A program made the translations under genes and the position numbers. A DNA stretch of 64,000 bases, from assembly GCA_900469445.1 (NCBI GenBank), contig UBXM01000020.1, forward strand, positions 1 through 64,000. Reading direction: 5' to 3'. Below, in pieces: positions 10,139-19,250 of the stretch; position 1 is the stretch's first letter, and every line of letters begins with the position of its first letter. Under the pieces are notes generated by a model. The model made no database searches. It was given only the letters and a program-made list of their open reading frames with translations, and had not been told where the DNA came from. The DNA is from Hyphomicrobiales bacterium (GTDB taxonomy: Bacteria > Pseudomonadota > Alphaproteobacteria > Rhizobiales > Rhizobiaceae).

Positions 10139-10168
10139 AAAAATAAAGGCCCGCTAAAAAGCGGGCCT
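10139..10168 (-). terminator. Rho-independent terminator of csbD
   Basis: Inverted repeat AGGCCCGCT / AGCGGGCCT with a four-base loop, followed on the minus strand by TTTATTTTT. It lies about 20 bp after the csbD stop codon. Confidence 0.85.
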
Positions 10169-10190
10169 CAAACGTGCAAGGGTATTTGAC

Positions 10191-10382
10191 TTAGTGGCGG
10201 TCGACCACGTTCTTGACGGCGTCTTTGGCTTCGCCTTTAGCCTGCTGGGCATCGCCCTTTGCTTCCTGAGCCGCGCCCTTGGCCTGCATGCTACGATTGT
10301 CGGTAGCATCGCCAACCGCCTGCTTTGCCTTGCCAGTCATTTCATTGGCCTTGCCGGAAATTTTATCGGATGTCGAACCCAC
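10191..10382 (-). CDS. CsbD family stress protein
   Basis: About 63 residues, small, Lys/Ala/Gln rich and low in hydrophobics, with the CsbD pattern GSTSDKISGKANEMTGKAKQ followed by AKGDAQQAKGEAKDAVKN repeats. CsbD proteins are general-stress proteins of unknown biochemical role; rhizobial members are usually under the general stress response. The start is taken at GTG (10382) because AAGGAG stands eight bases before it and the protein then begins MGSTSDK like its relatives; an ATG nine codons upstream is the alternative. It is monocistronic, with a strong terminator. Confidence 0.85.
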   Translation of the reverse strand: MGSTSDKISGKANEMTGKAKQAVGDATDNRSMQAKGAAQEAKGDAQQAKGEAKDAVKNVVDRH

Positions 10383-10498
10383 GGTCGTATCTCCTTCATT
10401 CTCATTCACCAGCGGTGCGGACTGCGTCTAAGTTGCTACCCGGTCGAGATCGCCGGGGAAGTCCATCGTCAGCTGCCCATCTAACCGCCTGCAGTACC

Positions 10499-10523
10499 AA
10501 CCCGCTGGGACGGAGATCGTTCC
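10499..10523 (-). promoter_or_regulatory. Possible EcfG (RpoE2-type) promoter upstream of csbD
   Basis: On the minus strand GGAAC, 16 bases, then GGTT. The alphaproteobacterial general-stress sigma factor recognises GGAAC-N16/17-CGTT, so the -35 matches fully and the -10 in three of four bases. It lies about 115 bp before the csbD start. Confidence 0.4.
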
Positions 10524-10579
10524 GTCTTTTTAATCGATCGTTTTCCTGAAACATCGGGGGCTCAACTTGGTTCAGAGGC

Positions 10580-10813
10580 ATGAAGCGAGTGCCAGCAATG
10601 ACCAGCAAACGAATGAGCCTCCTGCTGACAGGCATAACCAATCGCTCGTTTAAACCCCAACCAAAAGGCGTCGGATTGAAGACGATCATCGAGGCCTTGG
10701 AAGCCGGTCTGATCCAGATCGACGGTGAATTTAAGCTACGTCGCGTGCGGTGCAAGCTAACGCCGAAAGGTCACGCCGCGACGAAAGCTCTGTCAACCGA
10801 CAAATCTAAATGA
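10580..10813 (+). CDS. Hypothetical small protein, winged-helix-like
   Basis: 77 residues, basic, with no named family. The middle reads PQPKGVGLKTIIEALEAGLI and the C-terminal part CKLTPKGHAATKAL. An LTPKGxA string is common at the end of winged-helix DNA-binding domains, so a DNA-binding role is possible but unproven. The start could also be the ATG at 10598. Its 3' end overlaps the convergent gene 10771-11016 by 43 bp. Confidence 0.5.
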   Translation: MKRVPAMTSKRMSLLLTGITNRSFKPQPKGVGLKTIIEALEAGLIQIDGEFKLRRVRCKLTPKGHAATKALSTDKSK

Positions 10814-11016
10814 GGCGCGGCTGGTTGGGCCAGATGGTGCATGACCTTAAAGACTTCCTGCAAAGACCCTGTTTCGATCAGATCTGGATTGTCGCAAACC
10901 GCCGAGATAGTTCGGTCTATCAACTGGTCCTGATTTTCAATGACCGGGTAGTAGCGGGCGGCGCGCTCGCGTAGATCGGCACGGAGTTCAGGCTGCGAAC
11001 AAATTGTGAGAAGCAT
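10771..11016 (-). CDS. Conserved hypothetical protein
   Basis: 81 residues, acidic and helical (ERAARYYPVIENQDQLIDRT). No domain is recognised. The start is supported by a strong ribosome-binding site (GAAGGGAG, six bases before ATG). It is convergent with and overlaps 10580-10813. Small proteins of this kind are common in rhizobia, but I cannot assign a function. Confidence 0.55.
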   Translation of the reverse strand: MLLTICSQPELRADLRERAARYYPVIENQDQLIDRTISAVCDNPDLIETGSLQEVFKVMHHLAQPAAPHLDLSVDRAFVAA

Positions 11017-11098
11017 CGTCTGCTCCCTTCATCCTGTATGGCAGGCGGGAGCACGTAGTAACCCTCAGCCGTCACCGCCTACTGGAAAGTGGGTGACG

Positions 11099-11260
11099 AT
11101 GGCGGATAGTAACACCTCGCGCGGCACATGTCGAATTACCGTATGTGACGACATGGTTCACAAGCTGTGGCGGTCAGAAGAAAGTGGCCTTACAGTCGTT
11201 CGGGCTGAAAGTAGCAATCCTCACACGCCTGCCTTTCTCGTTCTAGATGACAAAGATTAG
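11099..11260 (+). CDS. Hypothetical protein, about 53 residues
   Basis: A short reading frame (MADSNTSRGTCRITVCDD, ending FLVLDDKD) starting at an ATG with GGAAAGTGGG upstream. No family is recognised. It is convergent with the LysR gene and overlaps its stop codon by four bases. Codon composition looks normal, but at this length the evidence is weak. Confidence 0.35.
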   Translation: MADSNTSRGTCRITVCDDMVHKLWRSEESGLTVVRAESSNPHTPAFLVLDDKD

Positions 11261-12180
11261 GCGCGATCTTCTCCGCTGAGGATGTTGAATTCTTTCGCTA
11301 CGTCAGTGATCAGAGAGCGCAGCCACCGATGCGCCGGATCGCTCCGGTAACGGACATGCCAGGCAAGTTCGACCGGAAAGGTGCCAAGATCCACCGGGGC
11401 GGGGAGTACCTTGAGCCTTTCGTCTCGTGCAAGCCGCTGGCAAATCAGCCTTGGCAGCGTGGAGCAATAATCGCTAACGGCGATCATCTCTGGCACCGCC
11501 AGGAAGTGCGTGACCGACACCGCCACCTCGCGCTTTAAGCCGCGCTGCTGGAGGGCCTGAAACAGACCTGCGCGCATCCGTCCGGGCGGAAGCACATTCA
11601 CGTGCTTCATCTGTTCGTACTGCTCCTGGGAAAGCTCGTCGCCGATCACGGGATGATCTTTTCGAACCACGCAGGCGAGCCCATCATCCATCAGATGTTG
11701 CACGACCATGTTATCGGGCGGATCGACCACCCTGCCCAGCACAATCTCCGTCGCGCCCGAAACCGCGCCGGTGTCAATCAGGTCATTTCCGAACGGCGTC
11801 AGGCGCAGGCGGATCCCCGGCGCGACATCCCGCAGCCGTGCGACAATGACGGGCATGAGAGCGTATTCGACGTAGCTATTAGGGGCGATCGTGAATTGCC
11901 GGGTAGCGAGCGTCGGATCAAATTCCTGCTGACCGCCGATTGCGTCGTCAAGTCTTGAGAGCGCCGCGCGCACAACGGGGGCGAGCTCTTCTGCCATATG
12001 CGTCGGCTTCATCCCGTATCGCTCGCGAATGAACAATGGATCGCGCAGTGTTTCGCGCAGACGGTTAAGCGCGTTCGACAAGGCCGGTTGAGTCATACCC
12101 AATCGCTCGGCGGCGCGCGTGACGTTGCGCTCGTCCATCAATGTCAGAAAGATCGGCAAAAGATTCAGGTCGTATTTCAT
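11257..12180 (-). CDS. LysR-family transcriptional regulator
   Basis: 307 residues. The N-terminal winged helix-turn-helix covers residues 1-65 (NLLPIFLTLMDERNVTRAAE then LGMTQPALSNALNRLRE), with the effector-binding domain from about 95 to the end. The sequence resembles the NodD/NahR-like branch that binds aromatic or phenolic inducers, but the ligand is not predictable. It is transcribed divergently from the DJ-1/PfpI gene with a 114-bp gap holding an AT-rich inverted repeat, the usual arrangement for a LysR regulator and its target. Confidence 0.92.
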   Translation of the reverse strand: MKYDLNLLPIFLTLMDERNVTRAAERLGMTQPALSNALNRLRETLRDPLFIRERYGMKPTHMAEELAPVVRAALSRLDDAIGGQQEFDPTLATRQFTIAPNSYVEYALMPVIVARLRDVAPGIRLRLTPFGNDLIDTGAVSGATEIVLGRVVDPPDNMVVQHLMDDGLACVVRKDHPVIGDELSQEQYEQMKHVNVLPPGRMRAGLFQALQQRGLKREVAVSVTHFLAVPEMIAVSDYCSTLPRLICQRLARDERLKVLPAPVDLGTFPVELAWHVRYRSDPAHRWLRSLITDVAKEFNILSGEDRA

Positions 12181-12184
12181 CCAG

Positions 12185-12204
12185 TTATATTGCCGATGAT
12201 ATAT
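12185..12204. promoter_or_regulatory. Putative LysR operator in the divergent promoter region
   Basis: An imperfect AT-rich inverted repeat, TATAT-N8-ATATA, begins about five bases from the lysR start codon in the gap shared with the DJ-1/PfpI gene. It contains a T-N11-A pair as in LysR boxes. Binding is inferred from position only. Confidence 0.4.
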
Positions 12205-12294
12205 CTGAAATCAAGAAAATAAATTTCCGCAATGGTGCGCGGAGGTGCATGTTCCTCTCATCCGAACAGTCGGACAGATCGAAAGGACAAGCAT

Positions 12295-12987
12295 ATGAAA
12301 CTCCTCATGGTTCTCACCTCGCACGACGAACTTGGTAACACCGGCCGCAAGACCGGCTTCTGGCTGGAAGAGTTTGCCGCACCCTATTATGCGTTCCTCG
12401 AAGCAGGCGTAGATATCACCGTCGCATCGCCGAAGGGCGGCCAGCCGCCACTCGACCCGAAGAGCGACGAACCGAGCTTCCAAACCGAGCAGACCCGGCG
12501 CTTTCACGCTGATCCGGCGGCCCAGGCCGTACTCTCATCGACTGTACCGCTCGCCTCCATCTGGCCAGAAGATTTCGACGCAGTTTTCTACCCAGGCGGT
12601 CATGGTCCGCTGTGGGATCTGGCCGAAGACAGGGACTCGATCGAGATCATCCAATCGCTTTATCGCTCGGGCAAGCCGGTCGCCTTCGTCTGCCACGCAC
12701 CAGGCGTCCTGCGCAACGTCAGGGCCGTCGATGGCAGCCCGCTTGTTCAGGGAAAAAAAGTGACGGGCTTCAAGAACACTGAAGAAGATGGCGTTGGCCT
12801 GACGGACGTGGTGCCTTTCCTGGTCGAAGATGTGCTGAAGCAGGACGGTGGTATCTACTCAAGCGGCCCCGACTGGGGATCCTATGCCGTCCAGGACGGC
12901 CTGCTGATCACCGGCCAGAATCCGGGTTCTTCCGTGGAAACTGCAGGCATCCTCATCAATACCCTGCGAGCTGCCGCGGCCGCCTGA
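12295..12987 (+). CDS. DJ-1/PfpI superfamily protein (class I glutamine amidotransferase-like)
   Basis: 230 residues. It begins KLLMVLTSHDELGNTGRKTG and has DAVFYPGGHGPLWDLAED, then FVCHAPGVLRN, where the Cys is the nucleophile on the elbow and the following His is part of the active site. This is the Hsp31/HchA-like branch, whose members act as chaperones, glyoxalase-III-type enzymes or deglycases; which applies here is not clear. The ATG at 12295 follows GAAAGGAC. It is divergent from the LysR gene that probably controls it, and was probably once followed by more genes, now reduced to the chimera at 13113. Confidence 0.88.
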   Translation: MKLLMVLTSHDELGNTGRKTGFWLEEFAAPYYAFLEAGVDITVASPKGGQPPLDPKSDEPSFQTEQTRRFHADPAAQAVLSSTVPLASIWPEDFDAVFYPGGHGPLWDLAEDRDSIEIIQSLYRSGKPVAFVCHAPGVLRNVRAVDGSPLVQGKKVTGFKNTEEDGVGLTDVVPFLVEDVLKQDGGIYSSGPDWGSYAVQDGLLITGQNPGSSVETAGILINTLRAAAAA

Positions 12988-13007
12988 AGCAAATCCACGT
13001 CACGTCT

Positions 13008-13030
13008 GGACGCCCCAAGTATCGGCGTCC
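13008..13030 (+). terminator. Hairpin downstream of the DJ-1/PfpI gene
   Basis: GGACGCC / GGCGTCC with a nine-base loop, 20 bp after the stop codon. No T-run follows, so it may be a weak or factor-dependent terminator. Confidence 0.35.
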
Positions 13031-13112
13031 GCCCCCGCGGTCACAGATCGGGCTGAGAAATCGCAGGTCGCTGACATCGATACCTCACGCCTGCATCGAA
13101 AAGGAAATCATC

Positions 13113-13487
13113 ATGACAACAAGTAATGCAAAAAAGGTCGTCCTTATCACCGGAGGAAGCACGGGCGTCGGCGCCGTCATTGACGTTGGCGGTCACCTCC
13201 CGGCATTTCGCCGGAACAATCACGCCAGGATTGGAACCGTCGAACTGGCGATTAACAAGGCCTTCTCAGCCCGGATCTTCAGCAACAGCACCGAAGTGCT
13301 CGCCGGGCTTGCTCAGCCCGGCTCCGAACTCTACGGCATTCAGAACAGCCACAACGGTCGCGCGATCATTTTCGGGGGCGGCCTGCCTCTCTCATACGAC
13401 GGCCATATCGTTGGAGCGATTGACATTAGCGGAAGGAGCGTCGATCTGGATGTCGAAATCGCCCTCGCGGCATCTGACGCCCCTTGA
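13113..13487 (+). CDS. Chimeric ORF: SDR start fused to GlcG/HbpS-like tail
   Basis: 124 residues in one open frame. Residues 1-22 (MTTSNAKKVVLITGGSTGVG) are the start of a short-chain dehydrogenase, including part of the TGxxxGxG NAD-binding motif. From about residue 23 (IDVGGHLPAFRR) to the end (GGGLPLSYDGHIVGAIDISG) it is the C-terminal two thirds of a GlcG/HbpS (DUF336) protein, a haem- or cofactor-binding fold. The rest of the SDR and the first strand and helix of the GlcG domain are missing. An in-frame deletion best explains the join. AAAGGAAA precedes the start, so it may still be translated. Function of the chimera is doubtful. Confidence 0.7.
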   Translation: MTTSNAKKVVLITGGSTGVGAVIDVGGHLPAFRRNNHARIGTVELAINKAFSARIFSNSTEVLAGLAQPGSELYGIQNSHNGRAIIFGGGLPLSYDGHIVGAIDISGRSVDLDVEIALAASDAP

Positions 13488-13661
13488 TCTGGGGCGCAAA
13501 GGCGCTTCGCGCGGCTTCCTCCTACTGCTCGTCCTCAAGAGGCAGACATGGAGCCTAAAGTGTGAAAGGAGAGCCATTGTTCGATGTAAAGTTATCTGCC
13601 ATGGAAGATGGCGTTCATTTAGCGCCGATACGCCGGCGTTAACATACTGTGATCGCTGCTA

Positions 13662-15599
13662 TCAAGAAAGCCAGCCGTCCTGAACCGCCGCCAATCCCTC
13701 CATCAATTGCCTTTGACTGAATGGTTTAGTGAGGCGCGCGAGCGCTTTGGCGCCTTTCGGCAACTCGGCATAGCCAGAGGCCACAATGACTTTGAGATCC
13801 GGATAGAGCTCGGCGATCTTATCGGCCAATTCAGCCCCCGTCATCTGTGGCATGGCGTGATCCGTGATAACTACGTCCGGCGACGGACCAGCCGCCAAGA
13901 TTTTGAGAGCATCTGCCGCAGAATGTGCCTCAATCGCCGTATGGCCGAGATCTTCGAGCATCAGGACGGTGTTCATCAGGACCAGAGCATCGTCGTCCAC
14001 AGCCAGAACCGTCAGACGGCGATATGGAACAACCGGATCCTGAACGGTCTCTTGCTGTTGCTCGATTTGAACAGGTTCTGTAACTGGCATCCAGAGCTCG
14101 GCCGTGGTGCCTTCGCCTGGCTTCGACTTCATCAGCAGGCGCCCGCCGGCCTGCCCCATAAGGCCTTGAACCATTGGCAAGCCAAGGCCTGTCCCTTTCC
14201 CCACACCCTTCGTGGTGAAGAATGGCGTTGTTGCTTTTTCAAGTGTGGCGGCATCCATACCGTCGCCTTCATCCTTTACCGACAGGCAGACATAGTTGCC
14301 CGCCTTCAGTTCAGGAACCTGCTGGTCGCGCAACTGATGTCTCCGGGCAGAAATTGCAATCACGCCGCCGTCCGGCATCGCGTCTCGAGCATTGACGACG
14401 AGGTTGAGAAGAGCGTTTTGGAGTTGATTCGGATCGGACAGCACGGGCGGGAGTGTCAGCGGGAAAGTGGTACTGATCTCGACGGTCGGACCGATCGAGC
14501 GCTGGAGAAGCTCCGCCATCTCGGAAACCAGCGCCGGAACGGCGACGGGTTCCAGTTTCAGGTCTTGCTTGCGCGAAAAGGCGAGCAACCGCTGTGTCAG
14601 TGACGCACCACGTTTGGCGCCGACAATCGCGTGATCAATCAGGTCGACAACGTTCTGACCGGCGGCTGCCCGTTTGCGCGCAATCTCCAGGCTTCCAAGT
14701 ATCGCCATCAGGAGGTTGTTGAAGTCATGGGCCACGCCGCCGGTCAGCTGACCGACCGCTTCCATCTTCTGGGCCTGGAACAGCTCCTTTTGAGCGCGCT
14801 CTAGCGCCTCCTGAGCCTGACGTTTTTCGGTGATGTCGCGGGTGACTTTCGCAAACCCGATAATTGTCCCATCTTCAGCGTGAATTGCGTCGATAATAAC
14901 GTTTGCCCAGAAGCGAGTACCATCCTTTCGCTTCCGCCAGCCTTCCCGTTCAAACCGACCGTCTCTCGCTGCGACCTCGAGTGCCTTGCGGGGAAGATCC
15001 TCCAATCGATCCTCGTCGGTGTAGAATGTCGAAAAATGCTGCCCAATGATCTCTTCGGGAGTGTAGCCTTTGATGCGTTCAGCGCCGGAGTTCCAGCTCG
15101 AAACGCTGCCGTTCGGGTCGAGCATGTAAATAGCATAGTCTGTAACCCCCTGGATCAGTAGTCGCAGCTGCTCTTCGCTTCGCTTGACGATCTCCTCGGC
15201 AGCTTTACGCTCCGACAGATCACGGGTGATTTTTGCAAAGCCGAGGACCTGACCGCCCGGATCGCGGATGGCATCGATGACGACATGGGCCCAAAACTGC
15301 TGGCCGTCTTTTCGGACCCGCCACCCTTCAGCTTCAAAGCGACCTTCAGCCTCCGCTGTCGCCAAGGCGCGTGCCGGGACACCGGCCGCCAGGTCTTCCG
15401 GAGTATAGAACCGTGAGAAATGTTCGCCGAGGATTTCAGATTCAGTATAGCCTTTGAACCGCTGTGCGCCAGCATTCCAACTTGACACGTGCCCTTCTCT
15501 GTCGAGCATGAAAATGGCGTAGTCAGTGATCGCATCAACGAGTAGCCGGTAGCGCCCCTCGACTGACGCAGCCTGGAGTGCGGTTACATGCGAAGTCAT
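13662..15599 (-). CDS. PAS-PAS hybrid histidine kinase with receiver
   Basis: 645 residues, no membrane segment. Two PAS domains with PAC motifs (about 12-130 and 140-260) resemble each other closely (GYTESEILGEHFSRFYTPED and GYTPEEIIGQHFSTFYTDED). Then come HisKA with GGVAHDFNNLL (near 285), HATPase with NLVVNARDAMPDGG, and a C-terminal receiver (about 525-640) with VITDHAMPQM and the conserved Lys of LTKPF. The tandem PAS domains suggest redox, light or small-ligand sensing. AAGGAAA stands before the ATG. It is an orphan kinase with no response regulator gene next to it. Confidence 0.9.
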   Translation of the reverse strand: MTSHVTALQAASVEGRYRLLVDAITDYAIFMLDREGHVSSWNAGAQRFKGYTESEILGEHFSRFYTPEDLAAGVPARALATAEAEGRFEAEGWRVRKDGQQFWAHVVIDAIRDPGGQVLGFAKITRDLSERKAAEEIVKRSEEQLRLLIQGVTDYAIYMLDPNGSVSSWNSGAERIKGYTPEEIIGQHFSTFYTDEDRLEDLPRKALEVAARDGRFEREGWRKRKDGTRFWANVIIDAIHAEDGTIIGFAKVTRDITEKRQAQEALERAQKELFQAQKMEAVGQLTGGVAHDFNNLLMAILGSLEIARKRAAAGQNVVDLIDHAIVGAKRGASLTQRLLAFSRKQDLKLEPVAVPALVSEMAELLQRSIGPTVEISTTFPLTLPPVLSDPNQLQNALLNLVVNARDAMPDGGVIAISARRHQLRDQQVPELKAGNYVCLSVKDEGDGMDAATLEKATTPFFTTKGVGKGTGLGLPMVQGLMGQAGGRLLMKSKPGEGTTAELWMPVTEPVQIEQQQETVQDPVVPYRRLTVLAVDDDALVLMNTVLMLEDLGHTAIEAHSAADALKILAAGPSPDVVITDHAMPQMTGAELADKIAELYPDLKVIVASGYAELPKGAKALARLTKPFSQRQLMEGLAAVQDGWLS

Positions 15600-15699
15600 T
15601 CAATTTCCTTCCCCAGGGCCTAATCAGCCCCGTGAGGATCTAAAGGCATATTGATAATTCGCAAGTCTTTCGTACGGTAGCGGACCAGGGTAAGGCCGC

Positions 15700-15840
15700 G
15701 TACGGTTCATCCTGTCTGGCGGTCACATTCGCATCCTTGAGCTCGACCACTCGCGCAAAGGTCATCGCCGCTGGTGTTCTGACAAGACCTGCGGCTCTCA
15801 TGCCAGGGTTCGGAAGTTTCGCGCGGAGCGGTCCGGCTAA
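15700..15840 (+). pseudogene. CGNR zinc-finger protein, C-terminal remnant
   Basis: One frame reads ILELDHSRKGHRRWCSDKTC then GSHARVRKFRAERSG-stop. This matches the end of CGNR-type zinc-finger proteins, putative regulators with a DxSxxxxRRWC..xxCG pattern. The preceding Cys pair and the whole N-terminal domain are absent, so this is a fragment. It sits beside another remnant at 16024. Confidence 0.5.
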
Positions 15841-16023
15841 AAATGCGCCCTGCGCGCGGTCCGCTGAAGTGGTGGAGAAAGGAGCGTCTTTTGCACAGGC
15901 ATCCCTTTGTGGGACCTTTCTTTAGCGTCGCGACTGGGATAAAAACGCTGACCCGCCGATCGCCTCACGAGGCTAAGACCGAAGCATCGCGTCCCATGAA
16001 GCCGAGAAACGGAGGGACGCGCC

Positions 16024-16315
16024 ATGCCGCCATCTCTCGAGATCATACCCGACGAGCTGAATCGGATTATTGGCACCCTAAACGCGCCGACGATCGTCGA
16101 CGTACGCAGTGACTAGGACTTCTCAGCCGATCCTTGTTTTATCCCTGGATCGAGACGTCGAGCTACCGCAAGGTCAACGAGTGGGCCGTGCCCTCGGCAC
16201 ACCCGCCGAAGTCCTCGAACGAGGCTTCCAGACCCGGCGCGCATCAGGCGCGCTCTCGCACCTCAGCACAAGCGTCCTCTCCGCGACAGCCAAAAGAGCC
16301 GTCGTCCTGAGTTGA
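16024..16315 (+). pseudogene. Rhodanese-domain (ChrB-like) protein remnant
   Basis: The start is well preserved: GGAGGGACGC before ATG, then MPPSLEIIPDELNRIIGTLN and APTIVDVRSD, followed by a nonsense codon and DFSADPCFIPGS. Further frames give YRKVNEWA and AEVLERGFQTRRASGAL. These pieces in order match the rhodanese-like N-terminal part of proteins annotated as chromate resistance ChrB. At least one stop, frameshifts and an internal deletion make it non-functional. The following 130 bp up to 16443 show nothing recognisable. Confidence 0.55.
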
Positions 16316-16443
16316 AGTCTTCCGGCGAAGGTGTCGTTCCCGATGACGAGGATGTGCGGAAACTGATTGACTGTCGCGCATTCCTTCGCGCACTGGAAGA
16401 AACCTGAAGAGGCACTCCAACACATGGCCTCCAGTGTTCTAGC

Positions 16444-18306
16444 TCATCGAAGAGCACCTGTTTCCCTCGGCCTCAGCTCTGACACACCTTCAACAATAAG
16501 ATTGAACAACTCGTTCTCGCTCCATTGCTCGAGTGCAAGTGGTGCCTTCCGGCGCCAGTTCGGATAGCTGTCGTCAGTGCCGGGCACGTTGGTTGGTTCC
16601 GCGTCACCAAGCAAGTCCGAAAGCCTGACAGCCAGCAACTTACTACTCACTCCAGCTGCATATCTATGGATCGCTTGATTAATCAAATCTCCTTTCGCCA
16701 AATTGTCATCATCGAGGTCCTCCCCAAACAAATGACGGATCAATGCACTTTTCAGTACAATCCGACTGTCATGTTCGATTTTCATCCCTGCGGGATCGAG
16801 AAGCCCGAGCGTATACCGAAGCGCAATATCATTCTCACGCCACCAACCTGCGAGGGGCATCAAGTCATGTGTGGACAGGCAAAACAGCGTGTGGGGACTG
16901 ATCGGGTCGGTCCTACTCGCCTCACCTACCGGCGGCTCGAAGTACAAAACCCTGTACCCTTGTATGCCTGCCTGGGTCAGCGCCTCCCGAAATCCCTCAG
17001 GAACGTTGCCGAGGTCTTCACCAACTACCATTGTCTTGTTCCGGAGAGATTCTTTCGCGATAGCGTCGAGGATCTCGGCAAACGGGTAGTGTAAGTAAGT
17101 GCCATCGGCAGTAGGCCTGCCGGTTGGGACGACAAACAATCTCCATAACCCCATCACGTGATCGAGCCGAATGATTCCGGCATACTTCATCATTCTCTTG
17201 ATATCCGTGATCGAACCGCTTTCTTGATCTGACGACACCGGAGAAGGAACCGCTAGCCCCCACTTCTGCCCATTAATGCTGAATGGATCTGGTGGCGCCC
17301 CGATCTCGAAACCTTCCAGGTAGGCTCTTGGATTACTCCAGGTAGAGGAGCCATCCGGTGAAAGGCCGACCGCGAAATCTAGATAGAGGCCCAGGCGCAA
17401 GCCGTACTTCCTGGCCCGGTCACTGACCTCCATCAGCTGCAGATGAGCCACCCACTGCAGCCAGGCCTGGAATTCAAGGTCCGCCTCTCGCGTTGATCGA
17501 AACGATTCAACAAGCGGGTGGTCTGGATTTTGAAGCTCCTCGGGCCAACTACGCCACCCGGCCCCCCTCCCCTTTGCCACCATATGGTGCGATAGAACCT
17601 CGAATAGCGCATGACGGCGCAGCATCTCTCCTTCGTCAGCCAGATAAGCGCGAAAAGCATGCTGGCTATACCGGTCGCGACTGTCGCTTTCACGGCGCCA
17701 TCGCTGCCAAGCTTTCCGCAAAGCATTGGATTTTATAGACTGCACCAGGTCGTAATCGACCTCATTAGTTAGCCTCGCGGCTTCAACCGCCTCGTCCAAG
17801 CTGTCATCATGATGATACCCGGGAGCTTTATCCACGGCGATGTGTACCGGGTTGAGAAAGGCTCTGCTCGACGGTGAGTAAGGCGAGCATCGACTTGGCT
17901 GGGCGGAGAACAACGCATGGAGAGGGCTCACACCCACAAAATCGGCCCCGTTTTCCGCTGCTATCTGACAGACTGCGTCCAGATCAGCAAAATCACCAAT
18001 GCCCCAATTGCGGTGCGACCGCAGCTCGTACATCTGGAGGGATAATCCCCATACTTTGGTACGATCGAGCCATCGGGGATTGAAGCATTTGTAAGAAATC
18101 TGGGGAAGAATTTCGTGTAGATCCTTCCTAACACCAGATATCAGTCGCTCAGGAACGGTATCAAACCGAATGGCGCGAAGAAGCTTCTCGATCGTCTCGA
18201 TCGGTACGCTCCTAGAAGAACCTCCAATACCTCTGTAGGAGACGGAGATCCCAAGCTCGCGTGCCGATTTATCCAGATGAGCGTGATTAGCAATTATCGG
18301 TTCCAT
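16444..18306 (-). CDS. malQ: 4-alpha-glucanotransferase (amylomaltase, GH77)
   Basis: About 620 residues, the usual length for bacterial MalQ. It transfers alpha-1,4-glucan segments between maltodextrins in the cytoplasm. GH77 signatures include VWGLSLQMYELRSHRNWGIG near residue 130, ADFVGVSPLHALF, IIRLDHVMGLWRLFVVPTG (nucleophile Asp region) and VGEDLGNVPEGFRE (acid/base Glu region), then STHDLMPLAGWW. The start is ATG 18306 or GTG 18309. It is downstream of two GH13 enzymes on the same strand but separated from them by about 1 kb, so it may have its own promoter. Confidence 0.95.
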   Translation of the reverse strand: MEPIIANHAHLDKSARELGISVSYRGIGGSSRSVPIETIEKLLRAIRFDTVPERLISGVRKDLHEILPQISYKCFNPRWLDRTKVWGLSLQMYELRSHRNWGIGDFADLDAVCQIAAENGADFVGVSPLHALFSAQPSRCSPYSPSSRAFLNPVHIAVDKAPGYHHDDSLDEAVEAARLTNEVDYDLVQSIKSNALRKAWQRWRRESDSRDRYSQHAFRAYLADEGEMLRRHALFEVLSHHMVAKGRGAGWRSWPEELQNPDHPLVESFRSTREADLEFQAWLQWVAHLQLMEVSDRARKYGLRLGLYLDFAVGLSPDGSSTWSNPRAYLEGFEIGAPPDPFSINGQKWGLAVPSPVSSDQESGSITDIKRMMKYAGIIRLDHVMGLWRLFVVPTGRPTADGTYLHYPFAEILDAIAKESLRNKTMVVGEDLGNVPEGFREALTQAGIQGYRVLYFEPPVGEASRTDPISPHTLFCLSTHDLMPLAGWWRENDIALRYTLGLLDPAGMKIEHDSRIVLKSALIRHLFGEDLDDDNLAKGDLINQAIHRYAAGVSSKLLAVRLSDLLGDAEPTNVPGTDDSYPNWRRKAPLALEQWSENELFNLIVEGVSELRPRETGALR

Positions 18307-19250
18307 CACTACCCCAGCGCGGCGAAGGCGTAACCTCTCGTCGTATCCAAATCATTAGGACACGGGTTCGTTCCAAGCATTACTGGCGAAACGCTTTTTC
18401 GGGATAGTTGCCAGACCGCGGCCGCTCGCAGACGTTGGTTGAAGGGCACAAATGAGGTTGAAAAAATCCAGACCACCCGACCAGTCCAGCGCAGAAGATC
18501 AGTGTAAGCCTGCAGACGCCCGAGATATACCCGATGCTTGGTTTATTCGATGTTGTCTACCCCTTCGATGGCTTACGGCCCTGGTATGCCATCACCTAAT
18601 CTTGGTCGAGGAGCGCTTCAACCTTGCCGTGCTGCAGCGTTCCCATGGTCCTGTGGTAGCAGTCGTCGTAAGATACTCGAGTGAGCCTGGACGTCCAAGC
18701 ACCCTCCGTGGCACCTGCGTCAACATTAGCGTCGCCGTTTGCGTTATTGGACCGGCTCACTGCACGTGCGAATCGCGGTCGCGATGCATGCGAAATGCTG
18801 CAAGCACGGAGGCTTCAGGAGCCGACAAATCGTGCTTCTCAGCGAATGCAGCGGACAGTCCAAGCGCCTTTTCAGCTTCGATCTCGCCACGCAGTGCTGC
18901 ACGGCACGCATTCATGACAATGGTGTGTGTCCAACCGAAGGTGGGCCTAGTTCAGGTTTGAGGAACTCTAGAGCCTCGGTGCAGGCCCAATCGTGAGGGG
19001 GTGATAGACTGGACCTGCACTGGCGACTTCCGGAGGTAAATCAGGTTGCTTGAACCTAACTACATCTAATGAACCGCGGCCCGGAGAATTAGTTCCCTCT
19101 AAAACTGGATCAGTAAGTTGGTACTCGGCTACATCGCGTTCTCCGCCATAGCAGACCCGCTACTGATGCGCGCGTGAAGTCGGTTTGAGAAAGCGACTAC
19201 GTGCATGGTGGGTGCTAGGCGCCGTCTAAAGCCTAACTTCGCGTTCGAAG
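18307..19250. other. Non-coding or decayed stretch between malQ and the GH13 genes
   Basis: About 940 bp. Apart from the low-confidence small ORF at 18757-18915 I recognise nothing. A longer plus-strand frame at 18452-18961 is Cys/Arg-rich, without homologous features or a ribosome-binding site, and looks spurious. Confidence 0.4.
18757..18915 (-). CDS. Possible 52-residue protein
   Basis: A short frame starting MNACRAALRGEIEAEKALGL and ending FRMHRDRDSHVQ, amphipathic and helical. No family is recognised. It could be the preserved end of an older gene. The evidence is only protein-like composition. Confidence 0.25.
   Translation of the reverse strand: MNACRAALRGEIEAEKALGLSAAFAEKHDLSAPEASVLAAFRMHRDRDSHVQ

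Noticed and set aside
18452..18961. 169-residue plus-strand frame between malQ and GH13
   Set aside because: Unusual Cys/Arg/Ser composition, no start signal and no family resemblance.
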